DNA from: Massilia aquatica
Lineage (GTDB): Bacteria; Pseudomonadota; Gammaproteobacteria; Burkholderiales; Burkholderiaceae_D
Assembly (NCBI RefSeq): GCF_011682045.1
Contig: NZ_VVIW01000035.1
Span: 1-59,866 of the forward strand
Direction: 5' to 3'
DNA: 59,866 bases
The translations under genes and the position numbers were made by a program. Below, in pieces: positions 1-7,631 of the stretch (positions are counted from its first letter, which is position 1; every line of letters starts with the position of its first letter). The notes under the pieces were generated by a model. That model was given only the letters and a program-made list of their open reading frames with translations. It was not told the origin of the DNA and ran no database searches.

Positions 1-114
1 GATCATTCGAACCACTTCCAGCTTCAGGCTGGGATCGAATGTCTTCCGCTTTCTTGTTGCCATGTATTACTCCTCAGATGGTGGATTTTCCACCTATTGA
101 GGTGTCCGAGCAAA

Positions 115-258
115 TTAGACCACAGCAACATCGACACGGAAGTCCCAGGCCAGTCCTTTTTCTTCTGCCAATATCTTCATCAGTTCAACATGGCGTGCAA
201 ACGGCCGCCAGTATTCGGCATAGGCTGCAGGTTGGATTTGTTTGCTTGTCTCGGTCAT
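115..258 (-). CDS. Small ORF coupled to the recombinase pair (47 aa)
   Basis: A 47-codon ORF starts one base after the TAA of the larger recombinase, so it is probably translated by coupling as the third member of the cassette. The product is polar and rich in aromatic residues (EYWRPF near residues 15-20) and has no domain I recognise. Three-gene recombinase cassettes such as Tn554 (tnpA, tnpB, tnpC) and RIT elements also carry two tyrosine recombinases plus a third protein, but this ORF is shorter than TnpC. It could be a truncated third gene or a chance ORF. Confidence 0.4.
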   Translation of the reverse strand: MTETSKQIQPAAYAEYWRPFARHVELMKILAEEKGLAWDFRVDVAVV

Positions 259-259
259 A

Positions 260-1753
260 TTATTTATCGTCCACTTCTAGCGTTGCAAGCACTTGTTGAG
301 CGACCGCAATGGGCCTAGTTAGTTGAACATAAGCTGGAGACCTTTCTTCACCCATACTCGCCCGCTCAAAGCTAATCACTTGTTCGCGCATGCCGGAGAG
401 CGCTTCCTCATGGACAGCACGGTCTAGGGACGGTATGAATTTTTCGCAGCCATAGCATGACGTTACGGGGTTGTAGGGGCAACTGGGTTGGCCTGTTGAG
501 CAGAGCCCCAGGCCAGCGACTGACCGAGTTCCGACGACGCCAGCAATCTGCTGCTTTTCGTCCGCTAGTTCAATTTCTTCTATCGAGGCAAATCGGCCAC
601 TCGCGATTGCTTCGATGTTCGTGTACAGCTTGGAAGCCCCGAGCGCTGTATTTAACATCTCAGATTGGTTCGTCGACGCCCTGATGTAAGCCTTCGCCGA
701 GTTCACGGTCGCGTGGCCAAGGAAGTCTTGAATCAAGTCCCTTGGATGGCCTGCATCCGCCAAAAGTTGTGCTGCGGTATGGCGGAAATCGTAAGGACTA
801 AGCTGTTCATGTATCTCAGCTGAAGCTAGGGCTTGGCGCAGGTTATAGGTCAACAGTGAGTTCGAGGAATATCCAAGGACACGTCCAGCGGCTATAGTCT
901 CTGGCCGTAACAACAATTCGCTCAGTAGAGGCACCCATTCCGGTTTCATTTGCCGAACGAGCGGCTCGTGACCTTCTCCACGCTGTTTTGCTTTATGGAA
1001 GACCAGGTGAGCTTGTTGTGCACTGCGGGCGTCCGAGTACAGTCGTACGTCGGATACGTCCACAGTGAGCAGTTGCACCGGGCGCATTCCGTGCTGAAAG
1101 CACCACGCTAGAGCGACCAGTCGTCTGAGCTCGAGGGTTGTAAGGTCCGCAGCGTGGCGACTTTTTTCGTCGAGCAGACGGGTGATTTTCGCCTGGGACG
1201 CAGTCTCAATTATCATGCTGCGATTCAGGATTTGATGTCGCAGGCCTAAATCGCAGCGCAGACCTTCAATTAGCTTCATAGACGCGAACGCCCAATGCCC
1301 CAGTTGAGCTTCGCGGCACCAATGAAGTAGCCGTCGGGCAGGCATCGCGGAGCTAATTTTCGTCGCCAGCCCGCTTTGCTCCCACCAAATTTTCAAATCG
1401 GTGACCGGCGCCTTCAGTAATCCGAGCAAGTCCACGTAGTACAAACGGGTGATTTTGGATGCCTCGGCTGCTGTCCCACTTTCTAGAATATAGTGCGCAC
1501 ACGCTCGCTTAAGAACGGGCACCACCTCCTCTGCAAACGAGCTAAATTTCAGGATAATTCGGCCCCCGTTGTAGTAAATCACCCAGTCGTCTGATACGGT
1601 GTCGATGCTGATGCGACAGCCCTTTACCTTGTCGAAGTAGCTCACCGTTTCCGGTAGCGGTGGCAGGCGCCACATGTCGAGGGGTACAAAGTGAGCGTAA
1701 TCATTTCCTGGGGCGGTGACGCCGGCTTTCAACCGAGAAGGGGTGAGGGTCAT
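260..1753 (-). CDS. Tyrosine recombinase/integrase, second of a pair (497 aa)
   Basis: Site-specific tyrosine recombinase expected to cut and rejoin DNA through a 3'-phosphotyrosine. The catalytic half is visible: an arginine in FQHGMRPVQLL, then SPYDFRHTAAQLL (box II, with tyrosine where the first histidine of HxxR usually sits), then LGHATVNSAKAYIR with the late histidine and the likely nucleophilic tyrosine. A cysteine cluster (CSTGQPSCPYN...CYGC) lies near the C-terminus, as in TnpB-like recombinases of multi-recombinase cassettes. It overlaps the upstream recombinase by 4 bases (ATGA), showing translational coupling. The two probably act together to move the island; the substrate site is unknown. 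Confidence 0.85.
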   Translation of the reverse strand: MTLTPSRLKAGVTAPGNDYAHFVPLDMWRLPPLPETVSYFDKVKGCRISIDTVSDDWVIYYNGGRIILKFSSFAEEVVPVLKRACAHYILESGTAAEASKITRLYYVDLLGLLKAPVTDLKIWWEQSGLATKISSAMPARRLLHWCREAQLGHWAFASMKLIEGLRCDLGLRHQILNRSMIIETASQAKITRLLDEKSRHAADLTTLELRRLVALAWCFQHGMRPVQLLTVDVSDVRLYSDARSAQQAHLVFHKAKQRGEGHEPLVRQMKPEWVPLLSELLLRPETIAAGRVLGYSSNSLLTYNLRQALASAEIHEQLSPYDFRHTAAQLLADAGHPRDLIQDFLGHATVNSAKAYIRASTNQSEMLNTALGASKLYTNIEAIASGRFASIEEIELADEKQQIAGVVGTRSVAGLGLCSTGQPSCPYNPVTSCYGCEKFIPSLDRAVHEEALSGMREQVISFERASMGEERSPAYVQLTRPIAVAQQVLATLEVDDK

Positions 1754-2925
1754 TGAGGTAGGCTCCGCAAAATGTTGGTGTGTTCGTCAAAGGTGTTGCT
1801 CCAAACGTCGGCCAGCCTTTCTTCATAAGCTGCTTTCGCGTAGTGAAGGGGCATGTGCGATTCGTAGGCCCAGCCAAAGAAGCCACGCATTCGTTGCATC
1901 ATTTCCTCGTGCGAGATTCCGAACGAAAGGAATTGTTTAAGCCGAATCACTGCGCAGGTGTGCCGCAGGTCGTGGGGGCTAACCTGGTTCTTTCCGTTCG
2001 TACGCTCCGTCAGTTCCTTGGCCACCTGCTCGCTCAAGCACGCTGAAGAGACGGTTAGCAGATTGTTGACTGACTCAACAGACAAGGGTGCTCCAGAGCG
2101 GCTCGTGAATAGGAAGCCATGTTCCGGCTCTCCGCGAAACTCACCCACGTACGATTCGATGTGGCGAGCCAACGAGGGGGAAACCGGCAGTTGGCGGCGA
2201 GACTGCTCGTTTTTGATGCTTGGCAATGTAAATCGTGAGTCTTCGTCGTCTTTGTGTTCGACGACGTTTAGCCACCACCGTGTCTCCCCCGACTTTGGGT
2301 CGACGCCTTGTTTCAGAGCATCGACAGGCAAGACTAAACACTCGCTCCGGCGTAGTCCTAGTAAGAGCATCATGTGCACTAAGAGCCAATTTCGCCGGCG
2401 CACCACGTGGGAGCGGAACGGGTTGCGTTCGCTTTCCGGATTCACTATTTTAAGAAGGTCTGCAAGCACCGCGGCCGGAAGTGCACGAACAAATCGAGGT
2501 TTGCGGGACTTTGTCGCTCGAACTGGGGGAAAGCCCACGCATATCTGCTCGACTTCCCGCCAACTATTCCCAAGGTGACGCCGATGTGAGCAGAGATTCT
2601 GAATAAACGCTTTCGCGACGTACCATCGCCTTACAGCGTACGTCGTGTGTTCGGGGCGCGAGCTCAACTCGACATAGAAAGCTTGGAGCACATTGACAAT
2701 CGTACTCGTGTCCGAATTGCCCAGGGCATCGTCCAGGCCGCCGGGGCCTAGCCGGCCGTCACAGAACGTATAGAAGTAGTCAAGATGCCGCATCGCATCT
2801 TTGCGGCTAGATGAGGAGGGGCCGGAAGGCGTCAGGAGTGCCCAGACGGTAGACCAGTAACGAGGCAACATTCCATTCGGGCTAACAAGCGTGTAGTACG
2901 GTGCAACGGCTATTTTGATAAGCAT
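1750..2925 (-). CDS. Tyrosine recombinase/integrase, first of a pair (391 aa)
   Basis: Phage-integrase-family recombinase. The N-terminal third is a SAM-like core-binding region; the catalytic half shows LLGLRRSECLVLP with the box I arginine, SPHDLRHTCAVIRL with the HxxR pair, and HYAKAAYEERL near the end with candidate nucleophilic tyrosines. It is the first gene of the minus-strand cassette and overlaps the next recombinase by ATGA. Its start lies 5 bases from an imperfect inverted repeat at 2931-2967 that could be its binding site. Role in integration or excision is inferred from family and position. Confidence 0.87.
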   Translation of the reverse strand: MLIKIAVAPYYTLVSPNGMLPRYWSTVWALLTPSGPSSSSRKDAMRHLDYFYTFCDGRLGPGGLDDALGNSDTSTIVNVLQAFYVELSSRPEHTTYAVRRWYVAKAFIQNLCSHRRHLGNSWREVEQICVGFPPVRATKSRKPRFVRALPAAVLADLLKIVNPESERNPFRSHVVRRRNWLLVHMMLLLGLRRSECLVLPVDALKQGVDPKSGETRWWLNVVEHKDDEDSRFTLPSIKNEQSRRQLPVSPSLARHIESYVGEFRGEPEHGFLFTSRSGAPLSVESVNNLLTVSSACLSEQVAKELTERTNGKNQVSPHDLRHTCAVIRLKQFLSFGISHEEMMQRMRGFFGWAYESHMPLHYAKAAYEERLADVWSNTFDEHTNILRSLPQ

Positions 2926-2930
2926 AAGGC

Positions 2931-2967
2931 AACGGGGTTGTTTTTACCTTTTGGTATACAACCCGTT
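2931..2967. promoter_or_regulatory. Imperfect inverted repeat beside recombinase start
   Basis: AACGGGGTTGT (2931-2941) and ACAACCCGTT (2958-2967) form an inverted repeat with one extra G in the left arm and a 16-base AT-rich spacer. It lies just upstream of the recombinase start at 2925. Arm-spacer-arm geometry suits either an autoregulatory operator or a recombinase core site. No second copy was found in the window, so the function is open. Confidence 0.35.
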
Positions 2968-2995
2968 GTTTATATTTTTCTGCCAGGGGCAACAC

Positions 2996-3490
2996 TTGGA
3001 GGACTTACATATAATCGACGGAGTAACCCATGACGATGCCGTGTACTCGTCGCGGCAAGGTGGTATACACATCCGCACGCCAGGAAGAACTCTCTTCGAA
3101 TGGTTACCCATTATGGAAGAAATGCTCGCACCATACCCTGACGTGAAGATTGTGTTGAGCACATCATGGGTAAGATTTAAGGGCTTTGAATTCGCGAAAA
3201 GCCGGCTAACGACGAATTTACAGTCTAGGGTTATAGGAGCAACGTTCGACAATAGAGTGACCCAGAAATACGACTTTGATGGCATGTCACGGGGACAGCA
3301 GATTTGCGCCGACGTCGAGCGTCGAATGCCTGAACGTTGGTTCGCCATCGACAACGACGAAAATGACTGGCCCGCATGGTGCCGCGACCTTCTCATCAAA
3401 ACGGACGACCGTCTGGGGCTGAGTGAGCCAGCGGTTCAAGACCAAATCCGCAAAATGCTAGCAACATTCAACGTCCGGCTGGGGGGTTGA
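2996..3490 (+). pseudogene. HAD-domain protein, N-terminus damaged
   Basis: The protein resembles the HAD-fold family known as HAD domain in Swiss Army Knife RNA repair proteins: IDGVTHDDAVYSS, RTPGRTLFEWLPIMEE, IVLSTSWVR, VIGATFDNRV and FAIDNDEND are intact. HAD phosphatases need a DxD motif at the very N-terminus; here the segment reads HIIDGV, so the first (nucleophilic) aspartate is missing. A good Shine-Dalgarno GGAGG at 2998-3002 is followed after 7 bases by ATA rather than ATG, which suggests the original start and first codons were lost. The in-frame ATG at 2915 overlaps the divergent recombinase start and is unlikely to be used. Probably inactive. Confidence 0.6.
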
Positions 3491-3779
3491 TAGTTAAACT
3501 TCAGCGAGCAAGTAGAAAGCTGGCGCGCTGCCTGCGCCTAAGCTCACGCGCGCAGATGCAGCCTGGTCGCATCACAATGAATCGGTCCGAAAGACTCCAA
3601 TGTCGACAAAGCGAAAATCTACGATGCCGGATGCGTTTGATGCCCGTCCTTCCGATGAGTTCGCCGAATCGCGGTGCAAGACTTCAGGGTCGCCGCTATT
3701 TTGCGTCTAGGTCGAACGGGGTAGATGAAGTCGGACGCAAACCCGGACTTGGCTCGCCGAAACGCTGAGTTTATAACCA

Positions 3780-3987
3780 GCATGCGATTGGGTTTCGAGC
3801 GCGCCCTGGCGCCCCGCATCCGAAGCACGGAGTTAGTCCCGAAAGACGAGCTCATAGAGATGCTGGGAGGCCGACGGCGCTGGATAAAAACGAGGCGCTG
3901 AGAACAGGGCGTCTATTCTCGCTGACCGTCCCCTCCGCACTTGAGTACTTCCCGGCGTTTTTTGCTGACGATAGCTACGAGCTGTGA
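3780..3987 (+). pseudogene. Frameshifted remnant of a small hypothetical gene
   Basis: Two neighbouring reading frames join into one plausible protein: ERALAPRIRSTELVPKDELI continuing to GGRRRWIK in the first frame, then EALRTGRLFSLTVPSALEYF to FFADDSYEL and a stop in the second. The frame changes in the run of five A near 3885-3890, a typical site for an indel. I do not recognise the family. The flanks are also gene debris. Confidence 0.4.
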
Positions 3988-4148
3988 GCACTAGGCAGGG
4001 GGGTGAAGGCCTTGGGGGATTGCCCGATGAGTCGAAGTACGTTTTTTCACAAGGAACTCCATCGCACTGAAGTTGACTGCACTGGAAGCGCTGGGCTAAA
4101 GGAAGGACAATGGAAGTTGTCACGTGTGCAGTTAGTTACGCCGGCTCC

Positions 4149-4553
4149 TCAGGGGGCCGCAGATGGCGGGACCTCCCACTCGACCAGTTCGGCGGTTCGG
4201 CGCATTACCCACTTAGCCTCCGGTTCGGATACCCAGCCCGTCGCAATCAGCCGAGGCAAATATTGTTCGAGAATCTCGGTCTCCGACATGTGTGCGCGCT
4301 TCCCACCTTTGGACTCAATCGACTTGACCGCAAGCTGTTGAGCCAGGTCTTCGCAGTTGTTCCAGCGCTCGAGCAGCTCCGGTGGTGTGCAGCCAGGGCT
4401 GTAGAACCGGCCTTGGTAGCGAGTCATCAGGAACTTGGCCTGTGCGCCTGAAACGGCGCCTAGGTTCGCTGGACGTGGGAAATCTGGCGGCAGCGCGGCA
4501 AAGAGCGCGGCTTCCGATTCATCTTGTCGCTCATCGCCGAGTTCAGTATTCAT
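4149..4553 (-). CDS. Hypothetical protein, 134 aa
   Basis: Intact ORF with even coding character, no signal peptide and no membrane segment. The N-terminus is acidic; the middle contains the aromatic segment KFLMTRYQGRFYSPG and the C-terminal half is helical (LPRLIATGWVSEPEAKWVMR). I do not recognise a domain. It stands alone among remnants between the recombinase cassette and the first terminator, so context gives little. Confidence 0.6.
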   Translation of the reverse strand: MNTELGDERQDESEAALFAALPPDFPRPANLGAVSGAQAKFLMTRYQGRFYSPGCTPPELLERWNNCEDLAQQLAVKSIESKGGKRAHMSETEILEQYLPRLIATGWVSEPEAKWVMRRTAELVEWEVPPSAAP

Positions 4554-4718
4554 ATTGTCTTTTTCGTCGATATAGGCGTCTTGTCATCATACTCCAACGT
4601 CCAGTTCTCAGTCTAGAAGGCGGCGATGAGTATCCTTGAAAAGTAGGCTCAGCTCGTCGCGGACCGCCTTCGTGCCGCCCTGTTGCACAAGCCATACAAG
4701 CCCCGATTAAGGAAGGGG

Positions 4719-4955
4719 GGCCTAACTGATGACCCCGTCTTCATCAGTCCCGGCTGTGGAATGGATTTAGCCACCGCACCGCTGGCGCGTGTTGCTCGAG
4801 TCGGTGCCTATCCTCGAGGAGTTCCTGAAGCCTTATCCCGCCCTGGGGATTGTTCTGGCAAAGCGCTCGGTCCGCTAACGACTTGGCCTACTCACTATGC
4901 CGACTTTCTCACTCGGTTAGGTCGAGGTAGTCGGAGCAACCTTTGACAATCGTCT
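4719..4955 (+). pseudogene. Second, heavily decayed HAD-domain gene copy
   Basis: Reading across frames recovers pieces that line up with the HAD gene at 2996-3490: GLTDDPVFISPGCGMDLATA with GVTHDDAVYSSRQGGIHIRT, then LLESVPILEEFLKPYPALGI in another frame with LFEWLPIMEEMLAPYPDVKI, and finally VEVVGATFDNRL with SRVIGATFDNRV. The copy has at least one frameshift and stop codons (for example around 4878 and 4920). It is a remnant of the same family rather than a working gene. Confidence 0.5.
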
Positions 4956-5015
4956 CATTTAAAGAGCCGGGTTCACGCTGCCGTGGTTGCGGTACCTTCC
5001 CCTTGGGAAGTATCT

Positions 5016-5046
5016 CCCGTCGGTATACTTTCGTATACCGGGCGGG
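5016..5046. repeat. Hairpin-forming inverted repeat
   Basis: CGGTATAC (5021-5028), a TTTC loop and GTATACCG (5033-5040) form a perfect 8-bp stem extended by CCCG/CGGG on the outside. No T-run follows, so it is not a typical terminator. It may be a protein-binding site or a remnant of a recombination site; nothing nearby decides this. Confidence 0.4.
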
Positions 5047-5416
5047 GTGTAATACAGGCCGCAATTAATTTCAACGATGAACTGGCTGCTTTGGTTATTG
5101 GGTCGGCGTCTTCGGCGCAGGTGAGGAGGGTGCCAAATGCCAGTAGATACTGCGCTAGGCTCGCTCGCGGCGAGAAGTCTAACGTGGCTTCCTTCAAACG
5201 GTTAGTCGGAGCCGGGTTGCAAACGTTTGTGACGTGAGCTGAAGCGTGCCGCCAGAAGTATTGGGTGTCCGCTGTGCCACGTAGACTAGGTTGGAACAGC
5301 CAATCCCCCCTTAATTCGGTTTTCTCGCACCTGCATATAACTAGATGTGCACCATGTGCCTATACCAAAGATGGGAGCATCCTGCGCCCAAAATTACTTG
5401 CAAATAGGACAAAATT

Positions 5417-5818
5417 ATGCTGTCAAAATCCCACCTGTCGAACCTTGTAAAACTTGAAACTGAATTCAATGCGGCCGTCGAAAACCGAGTTGCTGCGCGT
5501 GAAGCGGCTGACTCTGTCGAGTTCCGGTGGCGCGCATTGCTAGAGATGTACGAGCACGCTGACAAACTGCAGCGGGCACTGAAAAAAAATCGCTTTCATG
5601 AAGAAGAGGCGTTGTTTGCGACGGTCTACCGGAGTCTAGCGGCTTTGCAGACGAAGACCGAGGTTTTATACAGGAGTGCAGAAGTAAAGTATGAAAATGC
5701 TCACACAGCCGCAAAGAAGGACTTCTACTTGCTTGAAGAAGCACGAAAATCTGCGGCGCTTAGCACGCTAAAAAATGAACAATTGGCAACCGAGGAAATC
5801 CAGTTGAAAGACCTTTAG
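5417..5818 (+). CDS. Predicted coiled-coil protein, 133 aa
   Basis: Intact ORF ending just before a strong terminator. The whole sequence is charged and alpha-helical with heptad-like spacing, for example KLETEFNAAVENRVAAREAA and KKDFYLLEEARKSAALSTLK, with no cysteines, signal peptide or membrane segment. No family is recognised. It appears to be a single-gene transcription unit, since debris lies on both sides. Confidence 0.6.
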   Translation: MLSKSHLSNLVKLETEFNAAVENRVAAREAADSVEFRWRALLEMYEHADKLQRALKKNRFHEEEALFATVYRSLAALQTKTEVLYRSAEVKYENAHTAAKKDFYLLEEARKSAALSTLKNEQLATEEIQLKDL

Positions 5819-5833
5819 AAATTTAATTTAATG

Positions 5834-5868
5834 GGGGGGCGTGCTATCTGCATGCCTCCCATATTTTT
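5834..5868 (+). terminator. Rho-independent terminator
   Basis: GGGGGGCGTGC (5834-5844), a TATCT loop and GCATGCCTCCC (5850-5860) form an 11-bp stem with two G-U pairs, followed by ATATTTTT. It sits 16 bases after the stop codon of the coiled-coil gene and should end that transcript. Confidence 0.75.
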
Positions 5869-5921
5869 CATAAGGCGGTCGCGCCACCCCTTTAGATATC
5901 CAATGGTCTCGCCGGCGTAAA

Positions 5922-6225
5922 TCAGCGATGTATGAGGTGCGCCCTGATGCTCAAGATGAGCGCCTCGGTTCCTTCAACGTCGTAGTCGTCCAAGGCCCGC
6001 TTCGGCACCCCGAACGGGCGCAACTCCGCCTCTGAACGCAGCTCAATTAGAGCTTGAGCTAACTCCGGATTCCCTGAGTTTAGCCAGTCGCCGTAATGTT
6101 CATGCCGAAGAATTGGTACGCGTCTTTTTTCTTCTCTCGGTCGGTGGAATCGATTGAGGAGAGGATGGTCTTCGACGTTAAGCGCAGTTGGTAATAGGGA
6201 GGCGGCGGGCGAGTGAAGAATCGGC
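5922..6225 (-). pseudogene. C-terminal remnant of a SRAP/YedK-type gene
   Basis: An open frame without a start reads LLPTALNVEDHPLLNRFHRP, then REEKRRVPILRHEHYGDWLN and on to a stop at 5922. The NADxHPLMxRFHxPxxEKR pattern and the following D/EYxxWL are typical of the C-terminal half of SOS-response-associated peptidase (SRAP, YedK/HMCES) proteins, which form DNA-protein crosslinks at abasic sites in single-stranded DNA. The N-terminal half with the catalytic Cys2 could not be found. Inactive remnant. Confidence 0.5.
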
Positions 6226-6421
6226 CTTGAAGCCGACGCTTCAGTACGGCAACCAACTGGGTGTATGCGCCGTCAACACTTGCCGGCGCAGCGTCGGCAG
6301 GTGCACCGCTATGTATTGGGAAGGGTTTGACGACGAAAGGGATGCAACTGGCAATGCGTTAGCGCCGTCAGCAGGTTGGACCGTTACGCGTCTTACGCAA
6401 ACGTCGACCCGAGCGCGCATG

Positions 6422-6628
6422 CTACCAAAGACGTCCATACGGATTCCTTTCCCCAACTGCATCAACCTCAGGCCAAGGCGCCTTCAGCGGGTCCAGCGGG
6501 TCCAGCCAGTCGGCCATCAGTGCCATCAGCTCCAGGCTACTAACGAGCTCCGCGGGCGCCGCTGGGCTCGCAGCAATCTCATCCATAGAACGGCGAAGCG
6601 ACCGCGCACGGTCCAGGTCCTTCGCCAT
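6422..6628 (-). pseudogene. Gene fragment, also present near 23.8 kb
   Basis: This frame encodes LELMALMADWLDPLDPLKAP followed by WPEVDAVGERNPYGRLW and a stop. Nearly the same block (ELMALMADWLDPLVKAPW, SEVDGVGDRNPHG) is read on the minus strand around 23.8-23.9 kb. Both copies sit in gene debris and both end at the same point, so they are C-terminal fragments of one family spread by recombination. Function unknown. Confidence 0.45.
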
Positions 6629-6910
6629 TTTTTCGAACGCGGTGAGCAGCGCGAGCAGCGCCTCCTTGTTTTCTGCGCGGTCTCCTACTCCTGGGCCTTC
6701 TTGCGGCGGGCCACATCGCGCTCCGCGCGCACTTCCTGCGCGACGTTGTGACGAATGGCCGCATCGTCAACGCACCGAACGTCTTTTCTTTTCTTGACCT
6801 CAATTGCCCTACGAAAATACGTGCGTGGACGTTTCGCTAATCCTAGGAATAGGGGATAATTGAAGACTATTTTTCTGTGAGTATTGTGCTATCGTACGGC
6901 AAAAATAAAA

Positions 6911-7051
6911 GTAACTGTTCAGCTTCTATGACAGGTAGGTAAAAAGCTTGGGATTTTGCTGAAAAATTGAGCAAATAGAAGCGTTTTTGCACGTTTTTTT
7001 AAGCCAAATTTGCTCGTCTTTGATAGCCCTTCATAGGGGCTGAACAGTTAT
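6911..7051 (+). ncRNA. Long nested hairpin upstream of the exonuclease operon
   Basis: TAACTGTTCAGC (6912-6923) pairs with GCTGAACAGTTA (7039-7050), and TTCTATGA (6924-6931) pairs with TCATAGGG (7031-7038) if two G-U pairs are allowed, making a 20-bp stem; AGG/CCT extends it past a bulge. Inside, GAGCAAAT (6969-6976) pairs with ATTTGCTC (7008-7015). The G-U pairs on one strand favour a plus-strand RNA fold over a purely DNA palindrome. It ends 42 bases before the first ORF of the operon. It may be a leader or small RNA; a short mobile repeat (MITE) with inverted ends is the main alternative. Confidence 0.45.
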
Positions 7052-7092
7052 AAATAAAAATAAAAACACAATATAAAAAACTTAATTGAAAT

Positions 7093-7428
7093 ATGAATAA
7101 GACTATCAAATCGCACGGTGGAATTTTAGTTAGGTCGATGGAAGCCCTGAATGGATTTAGGGAGAAATATAGCTACTGGCCATTTGTACTTGAGGCTGAC
7201 GCAGGCACGATTGCAGTGTTGGCGACAGGATGTTTAACTCCATTGGGCTTCTTCCTTTTGCAGTCGAAGATTGATTTAGTTGAAGGTGGTGAAGGACAGA
7301 TTCTTGCGAAGGGGCGTGATGGTGATGTATTTAATTACGGCGAAGAGGGCTGGCAGTCGGAAAGTGCCCATCGTCATGACGCACAAACTTGGCTCGGGCT
7401 TAGTGATGAGGGGACTGATGCGGTCTGA
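7093..7428 (+). CDS. First gene of exonuclease operon, hypothetical (111 aa)
   Basis: Intact ORF in a low-GC leader context. Residues about 35-55 (GTIAVLATGCLTPLGFFLLQ) are hydrophobic enough for a membrane-associated helix; the rest is polar and acidic towards the C-terminus. No domain is recognised. The next frame starts within its stop region, so it is either a separate coupled gene or the first part of a frameshifted or fused product. The Shine-Dalgarno site is weak. Confidence 0.6.
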   Translation: MNKTIKSHGGILVRSMEALNGFREKYSYWPFVLEADAGTIAVLATGCLTPLGFFLLQSKIDLVEGGEGQILAKGRDGDVFNYGEEGWQSESAHRHDAQTWLGLSDEGTDAV

Positions 7429-7631
7429 GTCAGGTTGCCGACGCCGCGGCAGCAGGGCTTGTTAAACTTGGAGAGACTGCTCTGCAGTTAAAACTTGTCC
7501 AGGACGCCGCCGCCGGTGCAGTAGTCGGCGGAGTCTTGGCTTCCTTGATTCCAATTCGGATAATTAGCACCGTGACCGGGGCCACCGCCGGTGCAGCGCT
7601 CGGTGCGTACAAGAGCATCGGGAGGAAGTGA
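7425..7631 (+). CDS. Glycine-zipper small membrane protein, probable CTG start
   Basis: A 68-codon frame with no ATG, GTG or TTG near its beginning. It opens after a stop at 7416-7418 and offers only CTG at 7425, which overlaps the previous stop as CTGA; GAGGGG at 7408-7413 could be its ribosome binding site. Its own TGA overlaps the next gene's GTG as GTGA. The product is alanine/glycine-rich and hydrophobic (AAAGAVVGGVLASLIPIRII, then TGATAGAALGAY), a glycine-zipper pattern seen in membrane-inserting proteins. The alternative is a -1/+1 frameshift fusing it to the 111-aa ORF. Confidence 0.5.
   Translation: MSQVADAAAAGLVKLGETALQLKLVQDAAAGAVVGGVLASLIPIRIISTVTGATAGAALGAYKSIGRK

Noticed and set aside
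1958-2578. 206-codon plus-strand ORF
   Set aside because: Antisense to the recombinase at 1750-2925, whose catalytic motifs are clear.
5016-5046. Rho-independent terminator
   Set aside because: Good stem but no T-run on either side.
6911-7051. Retron msr-msd RNA
   Set aside because: The inverted ends look similar, but no reverse transcriptase is encoded nearby, so a retron is not supported.
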